Source: CAZCAC01 sp964496575 (GTDB taxonomy: Bacteria > Planctomycetota > UBA1135 > GCA-002686595). Taken from it: a stretch of DNA of 48,320 bases. This document shows, piece after piece, positions 6,421-13,559 of the stretch. Under the pieces are notes generated by a model. It worked only from the letters and a program-made list of their open reading frames with translations. It ran no database searches and was not told the origin of the DNA. Location: NCBI GenBank assembly GCA_964496575.1, contig CAZCAC010000067.1, forward strand, positions 1 through 48,320, read 5' to 3'. Position numbers and translations under genes: made by a program. Numbering within the stretch: the first letter of the stretch is position 1; each line of letters starts with the position of its first letter.

Positions 6421-8147
6421 CCGTGCTCTCGGATCTCGAGCCGGGCGAGCTCTTCCTCCCCCCGCCCCGAGAGCGACCGCGACAGCTCCAGGAGATCGGC
6501 CACGACCGCTTCAGCGGTCGGCCACCGGCCCGCTCCCTTGCCGCGCACGATCTCGCTCGTGCCGTCGTGATACTCGATCTGGACCACGTTCTGCTCCCCC
6601 GACGCGCGTGCCAGGGGATCGGCGGGATCGAGCTCGGTCAGGAGAACCCCGGCCGACGAGCTCCCATTCCGCGCGTACAGGGAAGCGACGTGACGGAAGA
6701 TCGCGCCGTTCCGGCACCGCCTGGTGGACTCAGCGGAGAGGGGATCGCGAGGGATGTCCGGCGTGTCGGGCAGGTGCAGGTCCAGCTCGCGCGCGATGAC
6801 TCGGAGCTTGTCGGCGGCGTCCAATCCGAGCAGATCCCGGCTGGAATCGAGCTCGGCCAGCCCGCGCGCTCGAGCTTGACCGATCGCTTCATCCAGCGAC
6901 GTATCCGGCCCGAGGAGGCCGAGGATGAAGTTCGTCGTTCCGTTCAGGATCCCCCGCAGGGATCGGACGCTCGATGGAGATCTGTGCGCGAGACGCTCGA
7001 GCACCGGCGTGGATCCGCCGACGGCGGCCGAGTAGCGGATCGTCCGACCGCCGCGTCCAGCCAGCGACCGGAGTGGCTCGCCGTACTTCGCGATCACCCG
7101 CTTGTTGGCGGTCACGACGTGCGAGCCTGCCCGGAGCGCGACCTCGATCGCCTCGCGAGCCTCTTCGAGCCCGCCGATCAACTCCACCACCACGTCCGCG
7201 CCGGAAGATGCGGCCTCCAGTACGTTCCCTGTCAGGAGCTCCGGTGGGAGCGCGACGGCCCTGTCCTTCGCCGGTTCGCGCACGGCGGTCGAGACGAGCT
7301 CGAACTGCTCCGGCAGCTGCCGGAGGAGCTCGCAGACGCCGGTGCCCACCGTCCCCAGGCCGAGCAGGGCGACCCGCAGCGGCGCAACCCTCTCGCCCCC
7401 CGACTCGAATCGGGTCGGCCCGCGTCCGACTCGCGTCGGTCTCGTCCCGTTGAATCGCCCCAGCTCGAACTCGAGCTCGTGTTCACGAGCGAAGTGAACC
7501 GCCTTGTGCTGGACGATCGAGCCGTCGGTCGCGAGGGCGTCGTCCCAGGTGGCTCGTGCGTAGCGCTTCGGCGCCGGTCCGCCCGCCGCCGGGTCGCTCT
7601 CGTACAGTCCGTCCACGTCCTTCACCAGCACACACCGCGTCGCCGCGAGATGGTCGGCCAGGAAGAGGGCGGTCAGGTCCGATCCGCCGCGCCCGAGCAC
7701 GACCGGGTGGCCGGAGTGGTCGTGGGCCACGAAGCCGGGCATCACGACGACTCGTCCCTCATCGAGGGCTGCGTGAATCCTCGACGCGTCGAGACCGGTC
7801 GGACTCGCGTCCAGCGGATCTCCTTCCGCGACCAGGTTCACCGCGGCCGGGGTCAGCACCTTCGAGGGGATTCCGCAGCGGTCGAGGTGCAGATTCAGCA
7901 GCGCGGCGCTGTAGCGCTCCCCCGTGGAGACGAAGGCCGCCACCGCTTCCGGAGCGGGAGAGTCGCCGAAGGTGCGGCTCTTCTCCAGCAGCGTTTCCGT
8001 CGCGCCCGAGAGTGCGGAGACGACGGCGACCACCGAGTCGCCCCGTCGCTTCCAGCGGTAGACCTCGTGAACCGCGCGGCGCAGGCTCGCCTCGTCGGCC
8101 AGCACCGAGCCCCCGAACTTCAGGACGATCAGCTCGCGCGTTGACAT
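6402..8147 (-). CDS. Aspartokinase-homoserine dehydrogenase fusion lacking ACT domains
   Basis: Catalyses aspartate to aspartyl phosphate and aspartate semialdehyde to homoserine, on the way to Thr and Met. The 581-residue protein has an aspartokinase catalytic domain (about 1-235; 'VLKFGGS' at 8-14, 'FVSTGERYSAALL', 'VVLGRGGSDLTALFLA'), a short linker, and homoserine dehydrogenase (257-581; 'VALLGLGTVGTG', 'VTANKRVIAKYGE', 'GILNGTTNFILG', 'DLLGLDAADKL'). The familiar ThrA-type bifunctional enzymes are about 810-820 residues because ACT-like regulatory domains sit between the two enzymes; here only about 20 residues separate them, so no ACT domain is visible. The start at 8147 follows AGGAGGGAGAG. 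It overlaps the upstream gene by 19 bp, so both probably share the riboswitch-controlled transcript. Confidence 0.92.
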   Translation of the reverse strand: MSTRELIVLKFGGSVLADEASLRRAVHEVYRWKRRGDSVVAVVSALSGATETLLEKSRTFGDSPAPEAVAAFVSTGERYSAALLNLHLDRCGIPSKVLTPAAVNLVAEGDPLDASPTGLDASRIHAALDEGRVVVMPGFVAHDHSGHPVVLGRGGSDLTALFLADHLAATRCVLVKDVDGLYESDPAAGGPAPKRYARATWDDALATDGSIVQHKAVHFAREHELEFELGRFNGTRPTRVGRGPTRFESGGERVAPLRVALLGLGTVGTGVCELLRQLPEQFELVSTAVREPAKDRAVALPPELLTGNVLEAASSGADVVVELIGGLEEAREAIEVALRAGSHVVTANKRVIAKYGEPLRSLAGRGGRTIRYSAAVGGSTPVLERLAHRSPSSVRSLRGILNGTTNFILGLLGPDTSLDEAIGQARARGLAELDSSRDLLGLDAADKLRVIARELDLHLPDTPDIPRDPLSAESTRRCRNGAIFRHVASLYARNGSSSAGVLLTELDPADPLARASGEQNVVQIEYHDGTSEIVRGKGAGRWPTAEAVVADLLELSRSLSGRGEEELARLEIREHGYRSRP

Positions 8148-9346
8148 GTCTCTCCCTCCTCGGCGGGGACGGCCAGGGCGTGCTCCGTCCCGGCGATCGC
8201 CTGCTCCAGGTCCGCGATGATCGCAGCGGGATCCTCCAGCCCGACGGAGATCCGCAGCAGGCCTTCGCTGACACCGACCGACTCGCGCTGCTCCTTCGGC
8301 ACGCTGCCGTGGGTCATCGATGCCGAGTGGGTGAGCAGCGTCTCGACCGAGCCGACGTGCTCGACCAGCCGGCACAGCTTCACGCGACGCAGCACCTCGC
8401 GCGCCCGATCCGCTCCTCCCGTCAGCTCGAAGGAGACGACCGCACCGTGGTGGCCGAGGTGCTGCGCGCTCGCGAGCGCCTCTTGACCGTGGCCGCGAGC
8501 CGTCGGGTAGTGGACGACCTCGGTGTCGGGCTGCCGCTCGAGCCACTCCGCGATGCTGGCGGCGGTCTCCGACTGGCGACGGATGCGCAGCGAGAGGGTC
8601 TTGAGCCCTTGCAGCGTCAACCACGCGTTGAACGGCGTCTGGATGCTGCCGAGGCACTTCCTGGTGAAGCGCAGCTTCTCGAGCCGCTCCTCGTCACGCC
8701 CGACGATCGCACCGCCGAGGGCGACGGAGTGCCCGTCGATGAACTTGGTGGTCGAGTAGACGGAGAAGTCCGCGCCGAGCTCGAGCGGCTGCTGTAAGAC
8801 CGGCGTGAGGAACGTGTTGTCCACCGCGACGAGCGCTCCCGCCTGGTGCGCGATCGCCGAGATCGCCTCGATGTCGGCGAGATCGAGGGTGGGGTTCGCC
8901 GGCGTCTCGACGAAGACGATCCGCGTATCAGGCCGGATCGAGGCGTGGACCGCGGCGAGGTCGGAGGTGTCGACGAAATCGGTCTCGACGTCGAAGCGGG
9001 GCAGGACCTGCTGGAGCAGTCGGGTCGTTCCCCCGTAGAGGGCTCGCGAGCAGACGACGTGGTCGCCGGCGCTCAGGAAGGTGGTGAAGAGCCCCGTCTC
9101 CGCGGCGAGACCGGTGGTGTAGCAAACTGCCGGAGGCGCGCCCTCCAGCTCACCGAGGGCGCGCTCGAGGACGGCGACGGTCGGATTGGATTCCCTGGAG
9201 TACTTGTGGACCGCGAGGCTCTCCAGGCCATCGCGGCAGAACGTCGTCGACTGGACGATCGGTGTTACCAGGGACTCCCCGTCGCGCCGACCCTGACCCG
9301 CTCGAGGGCAGAGCGTGTCGAAATCGAAAGGTTGGTGGCGTGTCAT
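8129..9346 (-). CDS. metB: Cystathionine gamma-synthase / Cys-Met metabolism PLP enzyme (MetB-type)
   Basis: PLP enzyme that joins an activated homoserine (O-succinyl or O-acetyl) with cysteine, or with sulfide if it is a MetZ/MetY-type sulfhydrylase. The 405-residue length is typical. Motifs: 'YSRESNPTVAVLERALGELEG' region, 'TTGLAAETGLFTTFL', 'VFVETPANPTLDL', PLP lysine K201 in 'YSTTKFIDGHS', and C-terminal 'SLGSVETLLTHS'-like 'HVGSVETLLTHSASMTH'. It lies behind a SAM-sensing riboswitch and upstream of a homoserine-producing enzyme, which supports a biosynthetic role in methionine synthesis rather than a lyase role. MetB versus MetZ cannot be separated by eye. Confidence 0.88.
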   Translation of the reverse strand: MTRHQPFDFDTLCPRAGQGRRDGESLVTPIVQSTTFCRDGLESLAVHKYSRESNPTVAVLERALGELEGAPPAVCYTTGLAAETGLFTTFLSAGDHVVCSRALYGGTTRLLQQVLPRFDVETDFVDTSDLAAVHASIRPDTRIVFVETPANPTLDLADIEAISAIAHQAGALVAVDNTFLTPVLQQPLELGADFSVYSTTKFIDGHSVALGGAIVGRDEERLEKLRFTRKCLGSIQTPFNAWLTLQGLKTLSLRIRRQSETAASIAEWLERQPDTEVVHYPTARGHGQEALASAQHLGHHGAVVSFELTGGADRAREVLRRVKLCRLVEHVGSVETLLTHSASMTHGSVPKEQRESVGVSEGLLRISVGLEDPAAIIADLEQAIAGTEHALAVPAEEGETCQRAS

Positions 9347-9374
9347 GCCGTAACTCCTGTGTCACGGCATCAAG
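9345..9374 (-). promoter_or_regulatory. Hairpin holding the metB Shine-Dalgarno and start codon (riboswitch output)
   Basis: On the minus strand ATGCCGT (9370 to 9364) pairs with ACGGCAT (9351 to 9345) around a 12-nt loop containing AGGAG (9358 to 9354). The last two bases of the 3' arm are the A and T of the metB start codon. The overlapping sequence CTTGATGC (9374 to 9367) is exactly complementary to GCATCAAG at 9547 to 9540, the 5' strand of riboswitch helix P1. Thus P1 formation leaves the hairpin free to block translation, while an unliganded aptamer could use its P1 strand to open the hairpin. Pairings are seen; the logic is inferred. Confidence 0.7.
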
Positions 9375-9396
9375 GGGGCCCGGAGTGACGTGGGCT

Positions 9397-9421
9397 GCAG
9401 TGAACGCCACTGCGCTTTTTT
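9397..9421 (+). terminator. Possible plus-strand terminator inside the metB leader
   Basis: GCAGTG (9397-9402) and CACTGC (9408-9413) form a 6-bp stem followed by GC and six T residues on the plus strand. No annotated plus-strand gene ends here, so at most it would stop antisense read-through. On the minus strand the T-run becomes an A-run preceding the hairpin, so it is not a terminator for metB. Confidence 0.3.
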
Positions 9422-9447
9422 GCTGAGTCCCGCTCTCACGGTCCCAA

Positions 9448-9550
9448 CCGCATCGTTCCCCACGTCGGGGCTGGCTTCGGCACCGCGGCTCCTCGTGGAG
9501 CTCGGTTGCCGCCCGGGACCTGAAAGCTCTCCCGGGACTCTTGATGCTTG
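9448..9550 (-). ncRNA. SAM-I/IV-class riboswitch upstream of metB
   Basis: The minus-strand RNA has the SAM-I/IV core in order: P1 GCATC/GATGC (9547-9543 with 9454-9450), the AAGAG junction, P2 closed by CCCGGG/CCCGGG, CGGCAACC, P3 (ACCG..GCTCC with GGAGC..CGGT), GGTGCCGAAG, P4 (CCCC/GGGG) and AAC before the P1 3' strand. CGGCAACC and GGTGCC are the most conserved binding-core elements of this clan. P2 lacks the GATGAAAC element of classical SAM-I and runs directly into CGGCAACC, more like SAM-IV. It lies between a promoter and a methionine-pathway gene, exactly where expected. SAM binding should repress. Confidence 0.85.
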
Positions 9551-9556
9551 GTGCGT

Positions 9557-9585
9557 GGTGTATCGGCGAACCGGCGAAGCGTCAA
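9557..9585 (-). promoter_or_regulatory. Promoter of the riboswitch-metB-AK/HSD transcript
   Basis: On the minus strand TTGACG (9585-9580) and TACACC (9562-9557) are spaced by exactly 17 bp. Transcription would begin near 9550, right at the 5' end of the SAM aptamer. From 9586 to 9840 I see no gene on either strand. Confidence 0.6.
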
Positions 9586-9840
9586 TACGGATTCTGGAGA
9601 AAAGAGCTCGATTCATGCGAACTCACCACGCCGGCCCCGGGCCGCACATTCCTCTAATAATGTCAGGGTGAGCGGGCACCTGCGGACGCGATCGATCCTG
9701 GCTCCACCCAGGTCGGGCCGCCCCCCGCGGAGCGATTCTCACCGATGGCCATCTCAATCGTCCGACCGGATCGTTCTACCTCTCCAGGGAACCCGGCCAG
9801 GTATCCGAAGACTCTCCGGACCAGGAGAGTGAGTCCGGGC

Positions 9841-11019
9841 ATGGCAGATAAGACGCAGAAGAGGATCCTCTTCGTCGACGACGAACCGAACGTGCTCGAC
9901 GGTATCCGGAGGCGCTTGCGCCCCTATCGGAGTGAGTGGCACGTGTGCTTCGCCTCGAGCGTCTCGGCGGCACTGGAGGCGATGGAAGGGGAGGAGTTCG
10001 ACGCGGTCGTGACCGACATCGACATGCCCGGTCGCAACGGCTTCGACCTCCTGAGGCGGATCCGAGAGGACGCCCGATTCGAGTCGATCCCCGTGGCCAT
10101 CTTGACCGGGCAGGGCGACTCGAAGGTCAAGCACGAGGCTCTCGACCGGGGAGCGACCGATCTGCTCAACAAACCGGTGGCGACCGGAGACCTGATCGCC
10201 CGGGTGCGCAGCATGCTGCGCATGAAGGAGTACGAGGACCGGATCCGAGCCCACGCGGAAGAGCTCGAGCAACGCGTTCTCGAACGCACCGCCCAGCTCG
10301 AGCTCGCCCAGGCCGAGATGATCTGGCGCCTGGGCCGGGCGGGGGAGTTCCGTGACTCGGACACGGGCCAGCACGTCGTTCGCGTCGGGTTCTACACGCG
10401 CGCCCTGGCCCGAGAGATGGGGCTGGATCTCGAGTTCACCAACAAGGTCTTCCTCACCAGCCCGTTGCACGACATCGGGAAGATCGGCGTTCCCGACGGC
10501 ATCCTGCTGAAGCCCGGAAAGCTGACCGATGAGGAGTGGGTGCAGATGCGTCAGCACACGACGATCGGTGCGCAGATTCTCCAGGCCGACGTGATCGCCG
10601 AGCCACACCTCTCCCGGTTGGACTTCTTCCACATCAGCGGCACCACGCTCGAGCGCAATCCGCTCATCCAGACCGCGGCCGAGATCGCAAGACACCATCA
10701 CGAGCGCTGGGATGGACAGGGGTATCCCGACCTGCTGGCCGGGGACCGGATTCCGTTATCGGCTCGCCTCACCTCCGTGGCGGACGTCTTCGACGCTCTC
10801 TCTTCGGATCGTCCCTACCGGGAGGCCTTGCCGTTGGAGGAGGTGCTGACCATCATGCGTCGGGGAGCGGGCACTCAGTTCGATCCCGAGGTCTTCTCCG
10901 CGTTCGAGCAGAGTCTCGACGTGTTCGAGGGGATTCGCACCGAGTTCAGTGATGCTCCGCATTCGTCACCACAGCAGGACATCCTCCGCTCGGTCCACGA
11001 CCTGCGTATCGCGTCCTGA
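9841..11019 (+). CDS. Response regulator with HD-GYP cyclic-di-GMP phosphodiesterase domain
   Basis: Predicted two-component output protein that hydrolyses cyclic di-GMP. The 392-residue protein has an N-terminal REC domain ('ILFVDDEPNVLDGI', phospho-acceptor D59 in 'VVTDIDMPG', 'LLNKPVATGDL'), a short coiled coil (about 125-155, 'RAHAEELEQRVLERTAQLELAQAE'-like heptads), and an HD-GYP domain with HD at 210-211 ('HDIGKIGVPDGILLKPGKL') and H285-H287/E288 followed by DGQGYP at 291-296. All motif residues needed for an active phosphodiesterase are visible. The ATG at 9841 is preferred because the REC domain begins there; an earlier in-frame ATG at 9745 gives an unconvincing N-terminus. No partner kinase lies next to it. 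Confidence 0.9.
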   Translation: MADKTQKRILFVDDEPNVLDGIRRRLRPYRSEWHVCFASSVSAALEAMEGEEFDAVVTDIDMPGRNGFDLLRRIREDARFESIPVAILTGQGDSKVKHEALDRGATDLLNKPVATGDLIARVRSMLRMKEYEDRIRAHAEELEQRVLERTAQLELAQAEMIWRLGRAGEFRDSDTGQHVVRVGFYTRALAREMGLDLEFTNKVFLTSPLHDIGKIGVPDGILLKPGKLTDEEWVQMRQHTTIGAQILQADVIAEPHLSRLDFFHISGTTLERNPLIQTAAEIARHHHERWDGQGYPDLLAGDRIPLSARLTSVADVFDALSSDRPYREALPLEEVLTIMRRGAGTQFDPEVFSAFEQSLDVFEGIRTEFSDAPHSSPQQDILRSVHDLRIAS

Positions 11020-11036
11020 GCCTGTCGAATCGCGGC

Positions 11037-11525
11037 TCAGTCCCCCTCTCTGGATCGGCGCAAGTGCTGCGCGACGGTCCGGGACAGCATCGTCAACCTG
11101 AACGGCTTGTTCAGTACGGCCAGGGCTCCTCGAGCGAGCATCGCCTCGGTCGCCTCGCTGTCGCCGAGTCCGGAGAGGATGAGCACCGGTGTCTCCGGGT
11201 CGATCCTCCGCAGAGCCTCGAAGGTCGCCGGTCCTCCCATCCCCGGCATGATCAGGTCCAGGATCACCAGGTCGACCTCCTGGTGGTGGTCGCGGTAGTA
11301 GTCGATCGCTTCGAGACCGCTCTCGCAGGTCCACACGGTGTAGCCGAGAGTGGGCAAGGCGTTCGCGAGGTACCCGCGCACGCACTCCTCGTCGTCGATC
11401 ACGAGGAGGTGCCCCGCGCCCGACACCGCCCGCCCCTGGACGGCGGGCTCGCCTGCGGGTTCCTTCGGTTCCTCGGACGGCAACGGGCTCGGGGAGAAAG
11501 GCCTGTCGTTCTTGCCGGGAATCAT
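11037..11525 (-). CDS. REC-domain response regulator without output domain
   Basis: A single receiver domain with an unstructured N-terminal tail of about 35-45 residues rich in Pro, Ser and Glu. Features: 'LLVIDDEECVRGYL', 'DLVILDLIMPGMGGP' with the phospho-acceptor Asp, 'VLILSGLGDSEATEAM' and 'AVLNKPFRL'. There is no output domain after the REC fold. ATG 11525 is taken as start; an in-frame GTG at 11555 is also possible and neither has a clear Shine-Dalgarno. Convergent with the HD-GYP gene, 17 bp between stops. Possibly part of the same signalling chain, but that is only proximity. Confidence 0.82.
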   Translation of the reverse strand: MIPGKNDRPFSPSPLPSEEPKEPAGEPAVQGRAVSGAGHLLVIDDEECVRGYLANALPTLGYTVWTCESGLEAIDYYRDHHQEVDLVILDLIMPGMGGPATFEALRRIDPETPVLILSGLGDSEATEAMLARGALAVLNKPFRLTMLSRTVAQHLRRSREGD

Positions 11526-11677
11526 GGTAGGGACGCGCCAGCCGGCGCCACTCACCGCGGCCGAATCCCGCCTTTCTCGCCGTCGACCCCCGAGCCTCCC
11601 GGAGGGGTCGACCCGCTCCCCGCCGATCGTCGGGTATCATGTCCTCGCCCCGAGGCCGAAGGAATCGAGGAAACGAG

Positions 11678-12592
11678 ATGGACGACATCACTCGCAGGAC
11701 GTTTCTGAAGAGTGCGGTGGGCGCTTCCGCCATGCTGGCTGGCTGCTCCTCGAATGGTGGTGATCCGGATCGGATCGAGGACGTTCGTGATTCGGCGGCA
11801 GATCGAGTGGAACTCGGGCGGAGCGGTGTTCTCGTGCCCCGAGTCGCGATGGGGACCGGGACGCACGGCTGGAAGCGAGCCTCCGACCAGACACGACTCG
11901 GCCAGCAGGACTTCTCGAAGCTGATGGCTCACGGCGTCGAGCGGGGGGCCGCGTTCATCGACGCGGCGGACCTCTACGGTTCCCACTCGTTCGTCCGGAG
12001 TGCGCTCGAGGACGGGAGCGTGAAGCGCGACGACGTCACGATCCTCAGCAAGATCTGGTTCGGTGAGGCGCCGGAGATGACGCCGACGACCACCGCGTTG
12101 CCGGAGGTCGAACGCTTCCGCGGCGAGCTCGGTGTCGATGTGATCGACATCTGCCTCATCCACTGCACTCAGGATGCGCTCTGGCCGGAACAGCTGAAAC
12201 AGATGCGCGACGAGCTCTCGGAGCTGAAGTCCCGCGGCGTCGTGCGTGCGGTGGGTTGCTCGTGCCACACCAACGCCGCACTGAAGGTCGCGGCGGAACA
12301 CCCGTGGGTCGACGTCGTCCTCGGGCGCATCAACCCCGAGAAGCAGGTGATGGACGGCGACGCCACCGTCGACGAGACCGCGGCGACGCTGCGCCTGGCG
12401 CGCGCCAATGGCAAGGGAGTGCTCGGCATGAAGATCTTCGGCTGTGGCGCGATCACCTCGGCAGAGGCGCGAGAAGCGTCGTTGCGCTACAGCTTTGGTG
12501 GGGACCTGATCGACGCCGCGACGATCGGTTTCACTTCTCCGGAGCAGATCGACGACGCGATGGATACGATCGATTCTGTGCTGACAGCGTGA
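11678..12592 (+). CDS. Tat-exported lipoprotein of the aldo-keto reductase family
   Basis: The 304-residue protein starts with a twin-arginine signal (TRRTFLK, residues 5-11) ending in a lipobox 'MLAGC' with lipidation Cys23, so it should be exported folded and anchored at the membrane. The body (about 35-304) is an aldo-keto reductase barrel: 'VELGRSGVLVPRVAMGTGTHG', 'FIDAADLYGSHSFVRSAL' with the catalytic Asp/Tyr pair, 'ILSKIWF' with the Lys, and 'DICLIHCTQD' with the His. Such Tat-secreted reductases recur in environmental bacteria; the substrate and extracytoplasmic cofactor are unknown. GAGGA lies before ATG 11678, which also gives the correct Tat signal. Confidence 0.87.
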   Translation: MDDITRRTFLKSAVGASAMLAGCSSNGGDPDRIEDVRDSAADRVELGRSGVLVPRVAMGTGTHGWKRASDQTRLGQQDFSKLMAHGVERGAAFIDAADLYGSHSFVRSALEDGSVKRDDVTILSKIWFGEAPEMTPTTTALPEVERFRGELGVDVIDICLIHCTQDALWPEQLKQMRDELSELKSRGVVRAVGCSCHTNAALKVAAEHPWVDVVLGRINPEKQVMDGDATVDETAATLRLARANGKGVLGMKIFGCGAITSAEAREASLRYSFGGDLIDAATIGFTSPEQIDDAMDTIDSVLTA

Positions 12593-12601
12593 CTCGCGGC
12601 A

Positions 12602-13369
12602 CTACGCGCCCTCCACCGGCTCGAGCACCAGGAAGAGGTAACCCCAGACGTTCGAGTACTTCTTGTAGAAGTCGAGCTCCGTCTGGCTCGATTCGACGAC
12701 CTCGAGGGCTTCGGGGTCGCCCTTGTACTTCTCCCGCATCCTCACCAGCCGCCCTTCGAGGGGCAGGTAGAACTCCTCTAGCCAGTCCCGCTCGGGGAGG
12801 GTGAAGGAGTCGAGGACGCGGTAGCCCTCGTCGGCGCAGATTGCGCGAAGGTCTTCCACCGTGCCCATCGCCGGGTAGTTCTGCGCCCAGTACTCGACGC
12901 ACTCGGCGGGGCGATCCTCGGTGAGCCAGCACGCCTCGCTGAGCGCGAGGACGCCCCCGGGTGCGAGCAGCGGCTTCCAGGTGCGCAGCCCCGCCCCGAA
13001 GCCCATGATGAAGACGGAGCCTTCGGCCCAGACGAGATCCTGGCTTCCCGGTCTGACGTCGAGCCTCTCCATCTCGCCGAGGCGAGCCTCGATGCGCTCG
13101 TGGAGGCCGCTGTCCCGGGCGCGTCGCTCGAGCTCGTCCAGGTAGCCGCGGAAGACGTCCACCGCGACGATGCGGGCTTGGGGCAACTCGCGGGCGAGCA
13201 CCAGCGTCTGCGGACCGGTACCGCAGCCGATGTCGAGCACCGCTCGCCGTTCCCGTGGTCGAGGCACGGAGCGCAGGGCGCTCATGGTCGAATCGGTGGA
13301 GCCCGGCCCCTGGCGCGGCAATTCGTCGTGAATATCGAACAGGAGCTCGAGCAGTCTTCCTTCGTCCAT
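12602..13369 (-). CDS. Class I SAM-dependent methyltransferase
   Basis: The 255-residue protein has the class-I methyltransferase glycine motif 'RAVLDIGCGTGPQTLVLA', the acidic post-II residue 'IVAVDVFRGYLDELERRA', and 'DLVWAEGSVFIMGFGAGLRTWKPLLAPGGVLALSEACWL', which fits the methyltransferase-11/25 group. The substrate is not apparent. The ATG at 13369 is chosen because the fold begins shortly after it; the frame is open to 13570 but that part looks like non-coding leader. It is convergent with the reductase gene 9 bp away, and divergent from the sugar dehydrogenase gene. Confidence 0.82.
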   Translation of the reverse strand: MDEGRLLELLFDIHDELPRQGPGSTDSTMSALRSVPRPRERRAVLDIGCGTGPQTLVLARELPQARIVAVDVFRGYLDELERRARDSGLHERIEARLGEMERLDVRPGSQDLVWAEGSVFIMGFGAGLRTWKPLLAPGGVLALSEACWLTEDRPAECVEYWAQNYPAMGTVEDLRAICADEGYRVLDSFTLPERDWLEEFYLPLEGRLVRMREKYKGDPEALEVVESSQTELDFYKKYSNVWGYLFLVLEPVEGA

Positions 13370-13559
13370 GGGATTTCGTTGGCCCGTGTCGGTGAGCGAG
13401 TTATGTCGATCGCGCCGGGCAGGGTATCTGCACACCCGCATGTCGCCAATCGCAACTGGGGAGGTGGCCGTCCCGGTCGCGCAGGAGGCTCGTAGACAGG
13501 GAGGCTCGAGCCATTCACTGCTGAACCTGTCCCTCCCCCGCTGCTCGCGGGCTGCGCCC

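Noticed and set aside
6423..8144. 573-codon plus-strand frame opposite the aspartokinase-homoserine dehydrogenase gene
   Set aside because: Antisense shadow with no motif; the minus strand has all catalytic motifs of both enzymes.
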